Assembly: GCA_001789805.1 (NCBI GenBank)
Contig: MGAR01000027.1
Coordinates: forward strand, 1-42,353
Direction: 5' to 3'
Origin: Candidatus Roizmanbacteria bacterium RIFCSPLOWO2_01_FULL_41_22
Lineage (GTDB): Bacteria; Patescibacteriota; Microgenomatia; UBA1406; GWC2-37-13
DNA length: 42,353 nucleotides
The notes below the pieces were generated by a model. It did no database searches, had not been told where the DNA came from, and was given only the letters and a program-made list of their open reading frames with translations. Numbering within the stretch: the stretch's first letter is position 1; every line of letters starts with the position of its first letter. Below are positions 8,545-17,101 of this stretch, in pieces. Made by a program: the position numbers and the translations under genes.

Positions 8545-11517
8545 TTAATAATCTCTAAAAGTTTTCTTATATTCTTTTAACATCCTCTTCACATTGGTTT
8601 TGACAATGACGCGACCATTCTTGCTTTTAATGACAAACTGCCCATCTGCTCTCACTTTACCAATTTGGGTAAATATAGTTCCCTGCATGACTTTTTCAAA
8701 AACAAATTTATTTTTCGGATTAATGCTGACTACCATCCTCCCCTGACTCTCGGAAAACAAACCATAATCGTCACGGCTAAATTTACCAAGTGCTTTTTTT
8801 AAAGATACCTCAATCCCTAATTGGCCAGCCATGGCCGTCTTAGCCAAAGCCGCTGCCAGACCACCACGGTTGACGCTGATTGCTGAAACAACTAGTCCTT
8901 TTTCTACCGCTTTATGAAAAGCTTTGTACCGTTTTATGTTTTTCTGGGCATTCACTTGAGGAACGGAATTACCGACGTACTGATTTTTGCCATCACTCAT
9001 CTGCTGGTAGTACTCAGAGGCGCCGAGTTCATCATTAGTTTCACCAAGAACATACAATAAATCACCCGGAAACTTGAGATCTAAGGAGACAACTTGTGCA
9101 CTGTCATCAATTACTCCTATGGTAGAAATGAGTAGAGTAGGCGGAACCGAAATTTTTACCGGTTTACCTGTGTGATCGTAGCCTTTGAAATCGTTAAACA
9201 TGCTGTCTTTACCCGATATAAATGGCGTCTCATAGACTAAAGCGTAATCATAACAGGCTTTTGCTGCCCGTTTTAACTGACCAAGACGTTCGGCTTCTGT
9301 TGAGGAACACCAGCAAAAATTGTCCAAAAGAGCCAGTTTCTCGATATCGGCTCCCGCAGCCACTGACTGGCGAATCGCCGCATCGATACTGCAGGCAGCC
9401 ATGTGATAGGTATCAATAGCCGAATACCACGGATGAAGCGCTTGGGAAATTACCACGCCTTTTTGGGAGTTTAACACCGGTCTCATGATTGAAGCGTCGG
9501 CATTAACTCTCCCTTTTCCCTGTAATGGTTTCAACACTGCCCCGCCTTGCACTTCATGATCGTACTGTTGCGAAATAAACTCAAAGCTGGCAATATTTTG
9601 CCGGGATAACATGTCTAATAATATTTTGGTTAAATTTTTTGGTGGGGAAAACTGTGGTTCCGGATAATGGGGTGGGGCATAGGTCGTAATCATCGGCCGT
9701 TTAGGTAGACCATCATGAAGAAATTTCATATCAACATCCATAATCTTTTTCCCTTGGTATTTGACAACGCAGTCGCCGGAATCATTAAATTGGCCGATAA
9801 TTGTTGCTTCGACTCCACGACGTTCCATTAGTTCAGCGAATTTTTTCCATTTCTTTTTTGGAACGGCCAAGGTCATCCGCTCCTGTGATTCAGATACCCA
9901 GATCTGCCAGGGGGACAGACCAGGATATTTAAGCGGAACATCGTCTAACTTCACAAAACAACCGCCGCTTTCTTTGGCCATCTCGGCCACCGAACAGGAA
10001 AGGCCACCGGCACCATTGTCGGTAACGCTGTTATACAGATCTAAATCACGCGCTTCCTTAACTAAGGCGTCGGAGAGTTTTTTTTGAGTGATGGGATCGC
10101 CGATCTGGACAGCGGTGGCTGGACTACCCGAGTCCATCGATTCCGAGGAGAAAGTGGCGCCGTGAATACCATCTTGTCCAACCCGTCCACCGATCATCAC
10201 CACATAATCTCCAGGTCGGGCTTTTTTTTCATAAGTTTTATGGCCGCTGATTTTCTTGGGGATAAGACCTAATGTCCCCACAAACACCAATGGTTTGCCT
10301 TTATAGCCGTCATTAAACACCACAAATCCCTGTGGCGTGGGAATACCCGAACAGTTACCGCCGGAGTTGACCCCGTCAATTACCCCATTCATAATTCTTC
10401 GGGGAGAAAGCATTTTTTGGGTTAAATTGGCACCCTTATATAATGGCTTTGTATCGAGTGGATCGGCAAAACAGAAACCATAACGGTTGACTATCGGCTT
10501 GGCGCCGAGGCCAAAACCAATGGCGTCGCGGTTGACCCCGACAATACCGGTAATCGAACCACCGAAAGGATCTAAAGCTGAGGGACTGTTGTGAGTCTCA
10601 ACTTTATCAGTGACTAAATATTGTTCATCAAAAACAATTGCTCCGGAGTTATCTTGAAACACGGAAACGCAGATATCCTTTTTTCCCTTTTTCTTTCTAA
10701 TCTTTTCCGTCGCCGCTTGAATATAGATTTTAAATAAACCTTGTTTTATCTCATCAATCGGGTCAGCAAAAATCGTGTGTTTGCAATGTTCCGACCAGGT
10801 CTGGGCTATCGATTCCAACTCCATATCTGTCGGGTGGCGCTTCTTTTTCTTGAAATAATCACGAATAGCCTTCATAAAGGTTAAGTCTAAAGCTAGGGGT
10901 CCGCGCCTTGTCCCATCGCTGCTTTTTATTCCAGCCTTGCCAATTACCGCCAGTTCTTCATCAGAAACTTCGAGATTAACTTCGTCAACTTTTTTGGAAA
11001 GATCGATCTTGACCCGCGGCACCTCCACCCCCATACCTTTATTTTTTTGAAACTGTGAGCTGCTGAGAATTTTTGCCCGTTGGATGAGTGGATTGTACAG
11101 AGTGTCTGTAATTTTTTTAACTTCTTCTCCTCTGATTTTGCCATCAATAAAAGTAATCTGTGAAGTATAAACCTGTTCATGACCAATAAACTTTCTTTTT
11201 AACAGATCTTCAATCATCTCTTTAGCCGTTGTGGCGACATTATCGGTGACTCCCGGCAAATAACCGATCTCGATGGCATAGGTGAACTTTCTCGGAGAAA
11301 GAAAATGAATAAAAGAATAGTGTTGAGTGACGGGATTGGTGAGTATTTCTGCTACCTGCGAGAGTTCTTTTTTTGAAAGCTTTTTATCTATGGTGTAGAC
11401 GTCAACTAAAGTTACTTCTTGGATTTTGCTGTCAAACCCCAACGCTTGTAGTTTTTTTTTACGAACCGTTGCGCGTGAGTCAGACTGTTTGGAAGCAATT
11501 TCAATTCTGATTGCCAT
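8545..11517 (-). CDS. purL: phosphoribosylformylglycinamidine synthase, large subunit with fused PurS-like N-terminus
   Basis: PurL makes FGAM from FGAR, ATP and ammonia. At 990 residues it lies between the stand-alone B. subtilis PurL (about 740) and the fused E. coli enzyme (about 1295). The first 160 or so residues look like two PurS-type halves (about 1-75 and 78-160), joined to the linker and two PurM-like catalytic halves. The SEHCKH motif at 242-247 marks the start of the catalytic part, and the HNSPSALDPFGG region binds substrate and ATP. The glutaminase domain is absent and is supplied by the adjacent purQ. No separate purS gene is visible, consistent with a PurS-PurS-PurL fusion. 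It is the first gene of the second half of the purine cluster. Confidence 0.93.
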   Translation of the reverse strand: MAIRIEIASKQSDSRATVRKKKLQALGFDSKIQEVTLVDVYTIDKKLSKKELSQVAEILTNPVTQHYSFIHFLSPRKFTYAIEIGYLPGVTDNVATTAKEMIEDLLKRKFIGHEQVYTSQITFIDGKIRGEEVKKITDTLYNPLIQRAKILSSSQFQKNKGMGVEVPRVKIDLSKKVDEVNLEVSDEELAVIGKAGIKSSDGTRRGPLALDLTFMKAIRDYFKKKKRHPTDMELESIAQTWSEHCKHTIFADPIDEIKQGLFKIYIQAATEKIRKKKGKKDICVSVFQDNSGAIVFDEQYLVTDKVETHNSPSALDPFGGSITGIVGVNRDAIGFGLGAKPIVNRYGFCFADPLDTKPLYKGANLTQKMLSPRRIMNGVIDGVNSGGNCSGIPTPQGFVVFNDGYKGKPLVFVGTLGLIPKKISGHKTYEKKARPGDYVVMIGGRVGQDGIHGATFSSESMDSGSPATAVQIGDPITQKKLSDALVKEARDLDLYNSVTDNGAGGLSCSVAEMAKESGGCFVKLDDVPLKYPGLSPWQIWVSESQERMTLAVPKKKWKKFAELMERRGVEATIIGQFNDSGDCVVKYQGKKIMDVDMKFLHDGLPKRPMITTYAPPHYPEPQFSPPKNLTKILLDMLSRQNIASFEFISQQYDHEVQGGAVLKPLQGKGRVNADASIMRPVLNSQKGVVISQALHPWYSAIDTYHMAACSIDAAIRQSVAAGADIEKLALLDNFCWCSSTEAERLGQLKRAAKACYDYALVYETPFISGKDSMFNDFKGYDHTGKPVKISVPPTLLISTIGVIDDSAQVVSLDLKFPGDLLYVLGETNDELGASEYYQQMSDGKNQYVGNSVPQVNAQKNIKRYKAFHKAVEKGLVVSAISVNRGGLAAALAKTAMAGQLGIEVSLKKALGKFSRDDYGLFSESQGRMVVSINPKNKFVFEKVMQGTIFTQIGKVRADGQFVIKSKNGRVIVKTNVKRMLKEYKKTFRDY

Positions 11518-11543
11518 ATTGTTTCAGATTGACAATACCGCTA

Positions 11544-11572
11544 ACTTTATCAAGCCGACTCATTAAAATCAA
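11544..11572 (-). promoter_or_regulatory. weak candidate promoter for purL
   Basis: On the minus strand, TTGATT (11567-11572), 17 nt and TAAAGT (11544-11549) stand 26 nt before the purL ATG. The hexamers are imperfect. A promoter is expected here because the divergent vapBC pair separates purL from purD. Confidence 0.3.
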
Positions 11573-11609
11573 TAGTTTTTAAATGGGTTTAATATGCGAT
11601 ATATAGAAG

Positions 11610-11638
11610 TTGACAAAATCAGAATGATATGATATTCT
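11610..11638 (+). promoter_or_regulatory. vapB promoter, leaderless
   Basis: TTGACA (11610-11615), a 17-nt spacer and TATTCT (11633-11638) are followed by only 7 nt before the vapB ATG at 11646. Transcription should start at or next to the start codon. Confidence 0.75.
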
Positions 11639-11645
11639 TACTAGT

Positions 11646-11942
11646 ATGAATTACATTCAAACAATTAGTAAAATCAGAGGCAGAGGCCAGTTGACCATAC
11701 CTCAGGAAATCCGCCAGGCTTTAAAATGGCAGGGTGATGAAGTCTTGGTTAAAATCGAGACTACCTTTTCCGGATTTAAAGTTGAACGTTTACCTGTCTC
11801 TCATCCTCAAAATCCGGTTAAAAAATTAACACCAGCTCAATGGCAAAGTATTAATAAAACGATGGAAAATATCAGCCGTTCCGGCAAACAAAAAATCAGT
11901 TTAACCAACGTCTTAAGAAAAGACCGCGCTGCCCACTTATGA
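11646..11942 (+). CDS. vapB: AbrB-type antitoxin of a VapBC pair
   Basis: The 98-residue protein begins with a SpoVT/AbrB swapped-hairpin DNA-binding domain; GRGQLTIPQEIRQ (12-24) is the recognisable core. The C-terminal half (about 55-98) is probably the part that wraps the toxin. Antitoxins of this type repress their own promoter and block the partner nuclease. The stop overlaps the vapC start as ATGA at 11939-11942. The pair is on the plus strand, opposite to the purine genes on both sides, and looks inserted between purL and purD. Confidence 0.85.
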   Translation: MNYIQTISKIRGRGQLTIPQEIRQALKWQGDEVLVKIETTFSGFKVERLPVSHPQNPVKKLTPAQWQSINKTMENISRSGKQKISLTNVLRKDRAAHL

Positions 11943-12358
11943 AAGTCTATGTGTTGGATACTAGTGTTGTTATCAAATGGTATAACCGAAAAGCTGAGAA
12001 ACATGTAAACCAAGCGTTATCCATACTGAACGACCTGAAAGAGAATAAAATTAATATTGTTATCCCCAGTTTACTGATAGTTGAACTGGTAAATGTTTTT
12101 ATTAAAGGTAAACAATTAAAAGCCTCCGTTATCCAAGATTTAACCACTTCTTTTTTTTCTCTTCCTTTGATCATGAAAGAGCCAACCAGCGAATTGATTT
12201 CTCAAATACCAGCTATTAGTCATCAATATAAGTTAACCGCTTACGATTCTTTATATATCGCTCAAGCGCTAAACGAGAACTGCCAATTAATTAGCGGCGA
12301 CGCTCAGGGACATGGGAAAGTAACTGATGGCACTGTCCTTATGCTTAAAGATTATTAA
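11939..12358 (+). CDS. vapC: PIN-domain ribonuclease toxin of a VapBC pair
   Basis: This 139-residue protein is a single PIN domain. The acidic metal-binding set is complete: Asp7 in VLDTSVV, Glu49 in LLIVEL, Asp103 in AYDSLYIA, and Asp121 in LISGDAQ. VapC toxins cut RNA, often tRNA or rRNA, when the antitoxin is lost; the target here is unknown. It is coupled to vapB by a 4-bp overlap. Its 3' end overlaps the convergent remnant of a HAD gene. Confidence 0.88.
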   Translation: MKVYVLDTSVVIKWYNRKAEKHVNQALSILNDLKENKINIVIPSLLIVELVNVFIKGKQLKASVIQDLTTSFFSLPLIMKEPTSELISQIPAISHQYKLTAYDSLYIAQALNENCQLISGDAQGHGKVTDGTVLMLKDY

Positions 12359-12574
12359 TTTCAAACCTTCCCATAAGCTCTCCGGTTATCTTTTCCAGCG
12401 AATTAACTACTTTATCTGCTTGGGAAAAATCCTGGTGTTTTGACCAGTCATGAGGTGTACGTACTGATATTTTTGACCGCCGTACTTGGCCACTATTTCG
12501 CTAAACGACTGCCACTGCAAGGGCTCGCTATCCACAATCACCCCGTCTTTGTCAAAAATGATTGCTTTGGTCAT
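12345..12574 (-). pseudogene. internally deleted HAD-family hydrolase remnant
   Basis: The start codon at 12574 overlaps the purD stop as ATGA, so this was once a coupled gene of the operon. The first 31 or so codons read as a clear HAD N-terminus with the nucleophile motif FDKDGVIVDSEP, then the frame stops at 12407 after 55 codons. In a second frame over 12345-12483 the translation runs into HDWSKHQDFSQADKVV and NSLEKITGEL. That is the typical C-terminal end of phosphoglucomutase-like HAD proteins (aspartate/alanine followed by a hydrophobic pair and SLEE). About 150 middle residues are therefore missing and the two ends are joined out of frame. The vapBC insertion next door may have accompanied the deletion. 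Confidence 0.7.
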
Positions 12575-13848
12575 ATTAGCGCTTTTTGACCAATGTCGCG
12601 GCGGTACTGCATCTGGGAAAAATAGACTCCTTGTTTACCGATTGCTGCATAAGTGGTTTTTAAAGCTTGTTTTATGTTGGTGCCGTAGCCGGTCACACCC
12701 AACACCCGGCCACCTGAAGAAGTGATTCTTCCTTTGTCTACGGTGGTGCAGGCATGAAATATTTGAATATTTTTATTTTGTTTTGTATCTAAACCGTGGA
12801 TAATTTCACCCTTTTTGTAGCTTCCAGGATAACCTTCAGCGGCTAAAACCACACAGGCTGCCGCTCCTTTTTTAAACTGTACATGGTTGTTTCGAAGTTT
12901 ACCGCGAATACAGGCGTTGACGATCTCAAACAAATCAGACTGAAGTAGCATCATCTGTGGTTGGGTTTCCGGATCACCAAAGCGCACATTAAACTCTAAT
13001 ACTTTGGGGCCATCTTTAGTGATCATCAAACCCGGGTAAATCACTCCACGATAATCGAGTTTATCCTTGATGATTCCTTGCAAAAACGGTTGTAAAATAT
13101 TTTTCTGGATTAACGTCGTTAGCTTCTTATCAACGGTGGGTACCGGCGCATATGCTCCCATGCCGCCTGTGTTGGGGCCGCGATCACCGTCAAAAATCCG
13201 CTTATGATCTTGTGCCGGCAACAGCGGCACAATGATTTTTCCATCGGTAAAAGCAACTACCGACACCTCATAGCCCTGCAGTTTTTCTTGAATAATAAAA
13301 GTTTTTCCCGCCTCGCCAAACCCCGTCATTTCTTCAATTGCCTGCAGTGCTTCCTTCTTAGAGTTGGCAATCAACACCCCCTTGCCCAAAGCCAGCCCGT
13401 CGGCTTTAATCACAAACTCCGACCATTGAGAGTCTTGGATAAATTTCTTGGCTAATTTAGTATCACCAAACACCTTAAACTCCGGATGGGGGAGGTGGTG
13501 CCTTTTCATAAATTGAAGCGCCCAAGATTTGCTGCTTTCCAGTTTGGCGGCTTTTTTGGTAGGGCCAAAAATCGCCAGATTTTTTTGGCGAAAATAGTCA
13601 ACGATTCCGGCAACCAATGGCGCCTCCGGACCAACTATCGTCAGCCTAATTTTTTGTTTAATGGCAAATTTTGTCAAAGCCAAAACGTCGTTGGCTTTTA
13701 TTGGTAGGTTAGTGCCAATATTAGCGGTACCGCCGTTACCTGGAGCAAAATAGATTGTGCCAACTTTGGGGGATTGTTTTAATTTCCAACCCAAAGCGTG
13801 CTCCCGACCTCCAGAACCGACGATTAAAATTGGTTCCTTTTTTATCAT
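12571..13848 (-). CDS. purD: phosphoribosylamine-glycine ligase (GAR synthetase)
   Basis: PurD joins glycine to phosphoribosylamine with ATP. The 425-residue ATP-grasp protein starts with ILIVGSGGREHALG (N-terminal Rossmann-like domain). It carries the glycine-rich ATP-grasp loop KADGLALGKGV, and the signature LEFNVRFGDPETQ binds Mg-ATP. The frame is open to 13872, but the ATG at 13848 matches the family start and leaves a 14-nt gap after purN. It is the third gene of the purF-purN-purD unit. Confidence 0.95.
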   Translation of the reverse strand: MIKKEPILIVGSGGREHALGWKLKQSPKVGTIYFAPGNGGTANIGTNLPIKANDVLALTKFAIKQKIRLTIVGPEAPLVAGIVDYFRQKNLAIFGPTKKAAKLESSKSWALQFMKRHHLPHPEFKVFGDTKLAKKFIQDSQWSEFVIKADGLALGKGVLIANSKKEALQAIEEMTGFGEAGKTFIIQEKLQGYEVSVVAFTDGKIIVPLLPAQDHKRIFDGDRGPNTGGMGAYAPVPTVDKKLTTLIQKNILQPFLQGIIKDKLDYRGVIYPGLMITKDGPKVLEFNVRFGDPETQPQMMLLQSDLFEIVNACIRGKLRNNHVQFKKGAAACVVLAAEGYPGSYKKGEIIHGLDTKQNKNIQIFHACTTVDKGRITSSGGRVLGVTGYGTNIKQALKTTYAAIGKQGVYFSQMQYRRDIGQKALI

Positions 13849-13862
13849 ATCTCTGCCAATTT

Positions 13863-14483
13863 TTAATTGCATATTCTTTTCAATGCCTCAATATAGATTT
13901 GATGTTCTCCTTTTTTTAAACGGGTATACAAAGACTCAACTGTATCTTGGGGTAGAATTTTAACAAAACAGCGCTCCAAGACCGGACCAAAATCAAACTC
14001 TTTAGATAAAAAATGCACCGTTGAGCCGGCGTAAGTGGCTTTCTGATCCAAAAAATTTTGAATGGCTTTTTCGGTAAACTTGCCCCGATTCCATAAGGCT
14101 TTGGTATCGTCTGGATTTTTTACCACGCCGTCTAATTTGTCAGGAATCAAGCCGGGATGGATGTTTAAAATTTTATTGGGGAAAGCGTCGATAAAATCAT
14201 CAGAAATTATTTTCTTCCAGCCCCCAAGCGCTACATAATCAACGCGGTATTGATGTTGTAATAGAGCTTGCAAATTTTCTTCCGGTTTATAGATATGGGT
14301 GGTTAGATGGTGCTTCTTAGCTCTTACCAAGCCGTAGGCGTCTTTGGTGTCGCTGACCACTGCTGTAATTTCCGCTTTAATTTTCCCCGCCTCAATTGCA
14401 TCAATCACTGCCTGTAGGTTGCTGCCGGTTCCGGCGTTTGATATGAGAAAGGTAATTTTTTTATGACCCGCTTTATTTATCAT
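13863..14483 (-). CDS. purN: phosphoribosylglycinamide formyltransferase (GAR transformylase)
   Basis: PurN transfers a formyl group from 10-formyl-THF to GAR. In the 206-residue protein the catalytic trio is visible: Asn107 and His109 in NIHPGL, and Asp164 in KEFDFGPVL. AGSTVHF (152-158) and the N-terminal ISNAGTGSNLQA (phosphate binding) are also present. A segment after the catalytic His (about 115-148) is longer than in E. coli PurN. It overlaps the end of purF by 11 nt, implying coupled translation. Confidence 0.93.
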   Translation of the reverse strand: MINKAGHKKITFLISNAGTGSNLQAVIDAIEAGKIKAEITAVVSDTKDAYGLVRAKKHHLTTHIYKPEENLQALLQHQYRVDYVALGGWKKIISDDFIDAFPNKILNIHPGLIPDKLDGVVKNPDDTKALWNRGKFTEKAIQNFLDQKATYAGSTVHFLSKEFDFGPVLERCFVKILPQDTVESLYTRLKKGEHQIYIEALKRICN

Positions 14484-15975
14484 AGAAATATTTACCCTCG
14501 CGGCTTACTGGATAAATTCCGGTGATACAGCCGCCACAACCGCCGTTATTTAAGAATATCTCTTGTGGGTTTTTGGGCGTCTTTACTTTTGTGTACATAA
14601 ATCGCGCTTGAATAAACCCACGATGACTGATGTAGTTTACGCTGGTGGCGCCAATTTTTCTAGTGATTCTTTTGATGTTCCCGGCCAGTTTGTTGGCCAA
14701 AAGTTCTTCGCCGGTTCTGATACTTACTCCCAAAAAACAACGGTGCGCAACCGGAGGAAAGCCGATAATCCAGTGAACTTCTTTGGCACCAAGAGAAAAA
14801 ATCGCTTTTGTAATCTTGCTTGTCACGTTACCACGAACAATCGAGTCATCACCAATCACCACTACCGCATCTTTCCAAATCTCCCGATCTGGTACCAGAG
14901 ATAATTTTCCTAGTATTTTTCGTTTAATTCTTTTTATCTGATCGTCTCGCATAAAAAGCCGTTGGTTGCCGTTTGGATCAAAATGGTCACGGATTATCAC
15001 CTGTCGGTAAGGCAGATCGGCCTCATTGGCATAACCCATGGCCAGAGCAATGCCGGAATCCGGTGCACCAACCACAAAGCTAGCTTTTTTGATGGGTTTT
15101 TCGCGGGCCAATATTGCTCCACAGCGCTCGCGAAAACGGGCAACAGACAACCAATTTTGAGGTTGACGCTCCACACCGGTGGTTTCATAGGTGGGAATAA
15201 GCGAATCTGGCCGACTGAAATATGCCCACTCAAAATCACAAAAATTCCCCATTCCACCCGCACCTTGTTTTATAACTTTTAGACCGCTTTTGCTTATCTT
15301 GACTAGTTCGCCGCGCTTTAACTGCCTGATAACTTTAGCGCCTATCTTGTCTAAAGCGTGCGTTTCTGAAGTTGCTACCCATTTATCCTTAACGCGGCCA
15401 ATAATTAACGGCCTGATGCCAAGATTGTCTCGAGCAAGATAAAGAGTGTCGTCTATTCCAACAATTAAACTATATGCCCCTTTAACCTGAGAGAGAGCGG
15501 TGGTAATTTTTTCGTCCCAATTCTTACCTTTAAGGCGCGATAAAAATTGTGAAAAAAGGTAGGTGTCGCTTGCCCCGGGTGGCAAACGGCCGCCAATCTT
15601 TTTTTTTAGATCGTCAATTGCTACAAATTCGCCATTATGGGCCACGGCTACTTTGTCGCCGTTTGGTGACTGGACCAAACAGGGTTGAAGATTGTTTTTA
15701 TGATAACCGCCATGCGTTCCATAGCGGCAGTGAACAATGGTCCAAAGGGCGGGTTTATTAAATTGGTCAACGATTTTAGGTGTAAATATTTCTTTTAAAA
15801 GGCCGTCTCCGGTGTGTTTTACCAATTTTTTTTCGGTTCGGGTCACTAAACCCGCCCCTTGCGCTCCGCGATGTTGCACACCACCCGCTGCTAAAAGGGC
15901 TAGTCGGGTTTGGTGGCTATACTTAGTGCTAAAAACACCAACGATTCCGCACTTTTCTTGCAATGGTTTATCCAT
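14473..15975 (-). CDS. purF: amidophosphoribosyltransferase
   Basis: PurF starts the pathway by making phosphoribosylamine from PRPP and glutamine. The 500-residue protein has an N-terminal glutaminase domain: Cys9 in KCGIVGVFS would be the nucleophile after removal of an 8-residue propeptide, followed by QHRGAQGAG. The C-terminal phosphoribosyltransferase domain has the PRPP loop VIGDDSIVRGN. A cysteine-rich end (GGCGGC) and other cysteines resemble the Fe-S-containing, Bacillus-type enzyme. The frame is open to 15990, but GGAGGAG lies just before the second ATG at 15975, so I use that start. An intrinsic terminator lies directly upstream of the RBS, which may control entry into the operon. 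Confidence 0.94.
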   Translation of the reverse strand: MDKPLQEKCGIVGVFSTKYSHQTRLALLAAGGVQHRGAQGAGLVTRTEKKLVKHTGDGLLKEIFTPKIVDQFNKPALWTIVHCRYGTHGGYHKNNLQPCLVQSPNGDKVAVAHNGEFVAIDDLKKKIGGRLPPGASDTYLFSQFLSRLKGKNWDEKITTALSQVKGAYSLIVGIDDTLYLARDNLGIRPLIIGRVKDKWVATSETHALDKIGAKVIRQLKRGELVKISKSGLKVIKQGAGGMGNFCDFEWAYFSRPDSLIPTYETTGVERQPQNWLSVARFRERCGAILAREKPIKKASFVVGAPDSGIALAMGYANEADLPYRQVIIRDHFDPNGNQRLFMRDDQIKRIKRKILGKLSLVPDREIWKDAVVVIGDDSIVRGNVTSKITKAIFSLGAKEVHWIIGFPPVAHRCFLGVSIRTGEELLANKLAGNIKRITRKIGATSVNYISHRGFIQARFMYTKVKTPKNPQEIFLNNGGCGGCITGIYPVSREGKYFYDK

Positions 15976-15990
15976 TTCCGGCTCCTCCAT

Positions 15991-16019
15991 AAAAAAACAA
16001 AAAACCCGCTTTGGGCGGG
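15991..16019 (-). terminator. intrinsic terminator or attenuator just upstream of purF
   Basis: On the minus strand a CCCGC/GCGGG stem with a 5-nt loop (16005-16019) is followed by TTTTTTG and a second T-run (15991-16004). It ends next to the purF RBS. It may simply end the upstream membrane-protein transcript. However, no room remains for a separate purF promoter downstream of it, so readthrough or attenuation is suggested. Confidence 0.75.
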
Positions 16020-16065
16020 TATAAACTGGTGAGCAAATTAGCGCGATTTTTCCGCAAAATGAGGA

Positions 16066-17058
16066 TCATTTTGAGGTTTCTTTGTTAAAAAACTCTATGA
16101 TAAACGCCTCAAAAAAAAGAAATAGAGGAATAGCCAGAAGAACTCCCAAAACTCCACCGGTTCGACCGCCGATGATTAATACCATCAGGGCAACTAGGGG
16201 ATTGATCCCAACGGCGCGCTTCATAACAAAGGGTACGATTAGGTTGTTTTCAAGTTGTTGAACAATAAAAAACAAGGCTCCAGCAGAAAAAGCGGAGAAA
16301 TAAGAATGGGTTAATCCGATTAATATGGCGGGAACGGCTGATATGATCGGACCAATGGTCGGCACTACCTCTAAAAACCCAGCTAGAACCGCAAGTGGAA
16401 GGGCGTATTTTATTCCAATAACATTTAGCCCAATATAGGTCAGCGCGCCAACCACAGTCATTAAAACGATTTCTCCCCAAAACCAAGACGACATCCTTTT
16501 TTCCGCCCCGGATATCAAATTGCTAATCTTTACCGCCCTCTCTTTGCTCACGTATTTTGATAGGTAGCGGGCAATGATGCCCTCTTGTGAAAGAAAATAA
16601 AAACCGAAAAATAGAGTAGAGATCACAAATAAGGTGTTGGAGAAAAGACTTGAGATAATATCAAACAACTGATTGGTGACGTTGGGAACATAACGGGAAA
16701 CATTGTCGAAGTTGAGAAACCGAGAAATGTTAGGATTAAGCTCTTTGATAATAACGGGCAAATTTTTAAGAAAATTGGCGGTCTCAATGATGATGGGGGG
16801 AATAATTAGAGAGATGATATAAACAAATATTAAAATAAAACCCAGATAAACCGCAATAACAGCAATGTTTCGTGGTATTTTTTTTCCAACTAGAAAAGAA
16901 ACAGCTGGTCTAAGAGCGCTCATCAGAATAAATCCAATAAGTAGGGAAAAAATTAGGTCGCGGATGATCCAGAGAAAATAGATACCTAAAGGAAAGAGGG
17001 TGAAAAGTAAAATAGAGTAAGGATTTATATTAATGGAGATTTTTTTGGACAAGTCCAT
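16066..17058 (-). CDS. AI-2E family transporter (PerM-like membrane protein)
   Basis: The 330-residue protein has about eight hydrophobic segments. The family pattern is clear: a paired N-terminal helix block, a long middle soluble loop (about 110-190), and then the conserved GFLEVVPTIGPIISAVPA block followed by NPLVALMVLIIGGRTGG VLG near the C-terminus. Members have been linked to export of small molecules or to ion antiport; the substrate here cannot be told. It lies 43 nt after dnaN on the same strand and before purF. Confidence 0.85.
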   Translation of the reverse strand: MDLSKKISININPYSILLFTLFPLGIYFLWIIRDLIFSLLIGFILMSALRPAVSFLVGKKIPRNIAVIAVYLGFILIFVYIISLIIPPIIIETANFLKNLPVIIKELNPNISRFLNFDNVSRYVPNVTNQLFDIISSLFSNTLFVISTLFFGFYFLSQEGIIARYLSKYVSKERAVKISNLISGAEKRMSSWFWGEIVLMTVVGALTYIGLNVIGIKYALPLAVLAGFLEVVPTIGPIISAVPAILIGLTHSYFSAFSAGALFFIVQQLENNLIVPFVMKRAVGINPLVALMVLIIGGRTGGVLGVLLAIPLFLFFEAFIIEFFNKETSK

Positions 17059-17101
17059 AGAGATAATTAATTTTTGTCTTATATATTATACACCACTTCT
17101 T

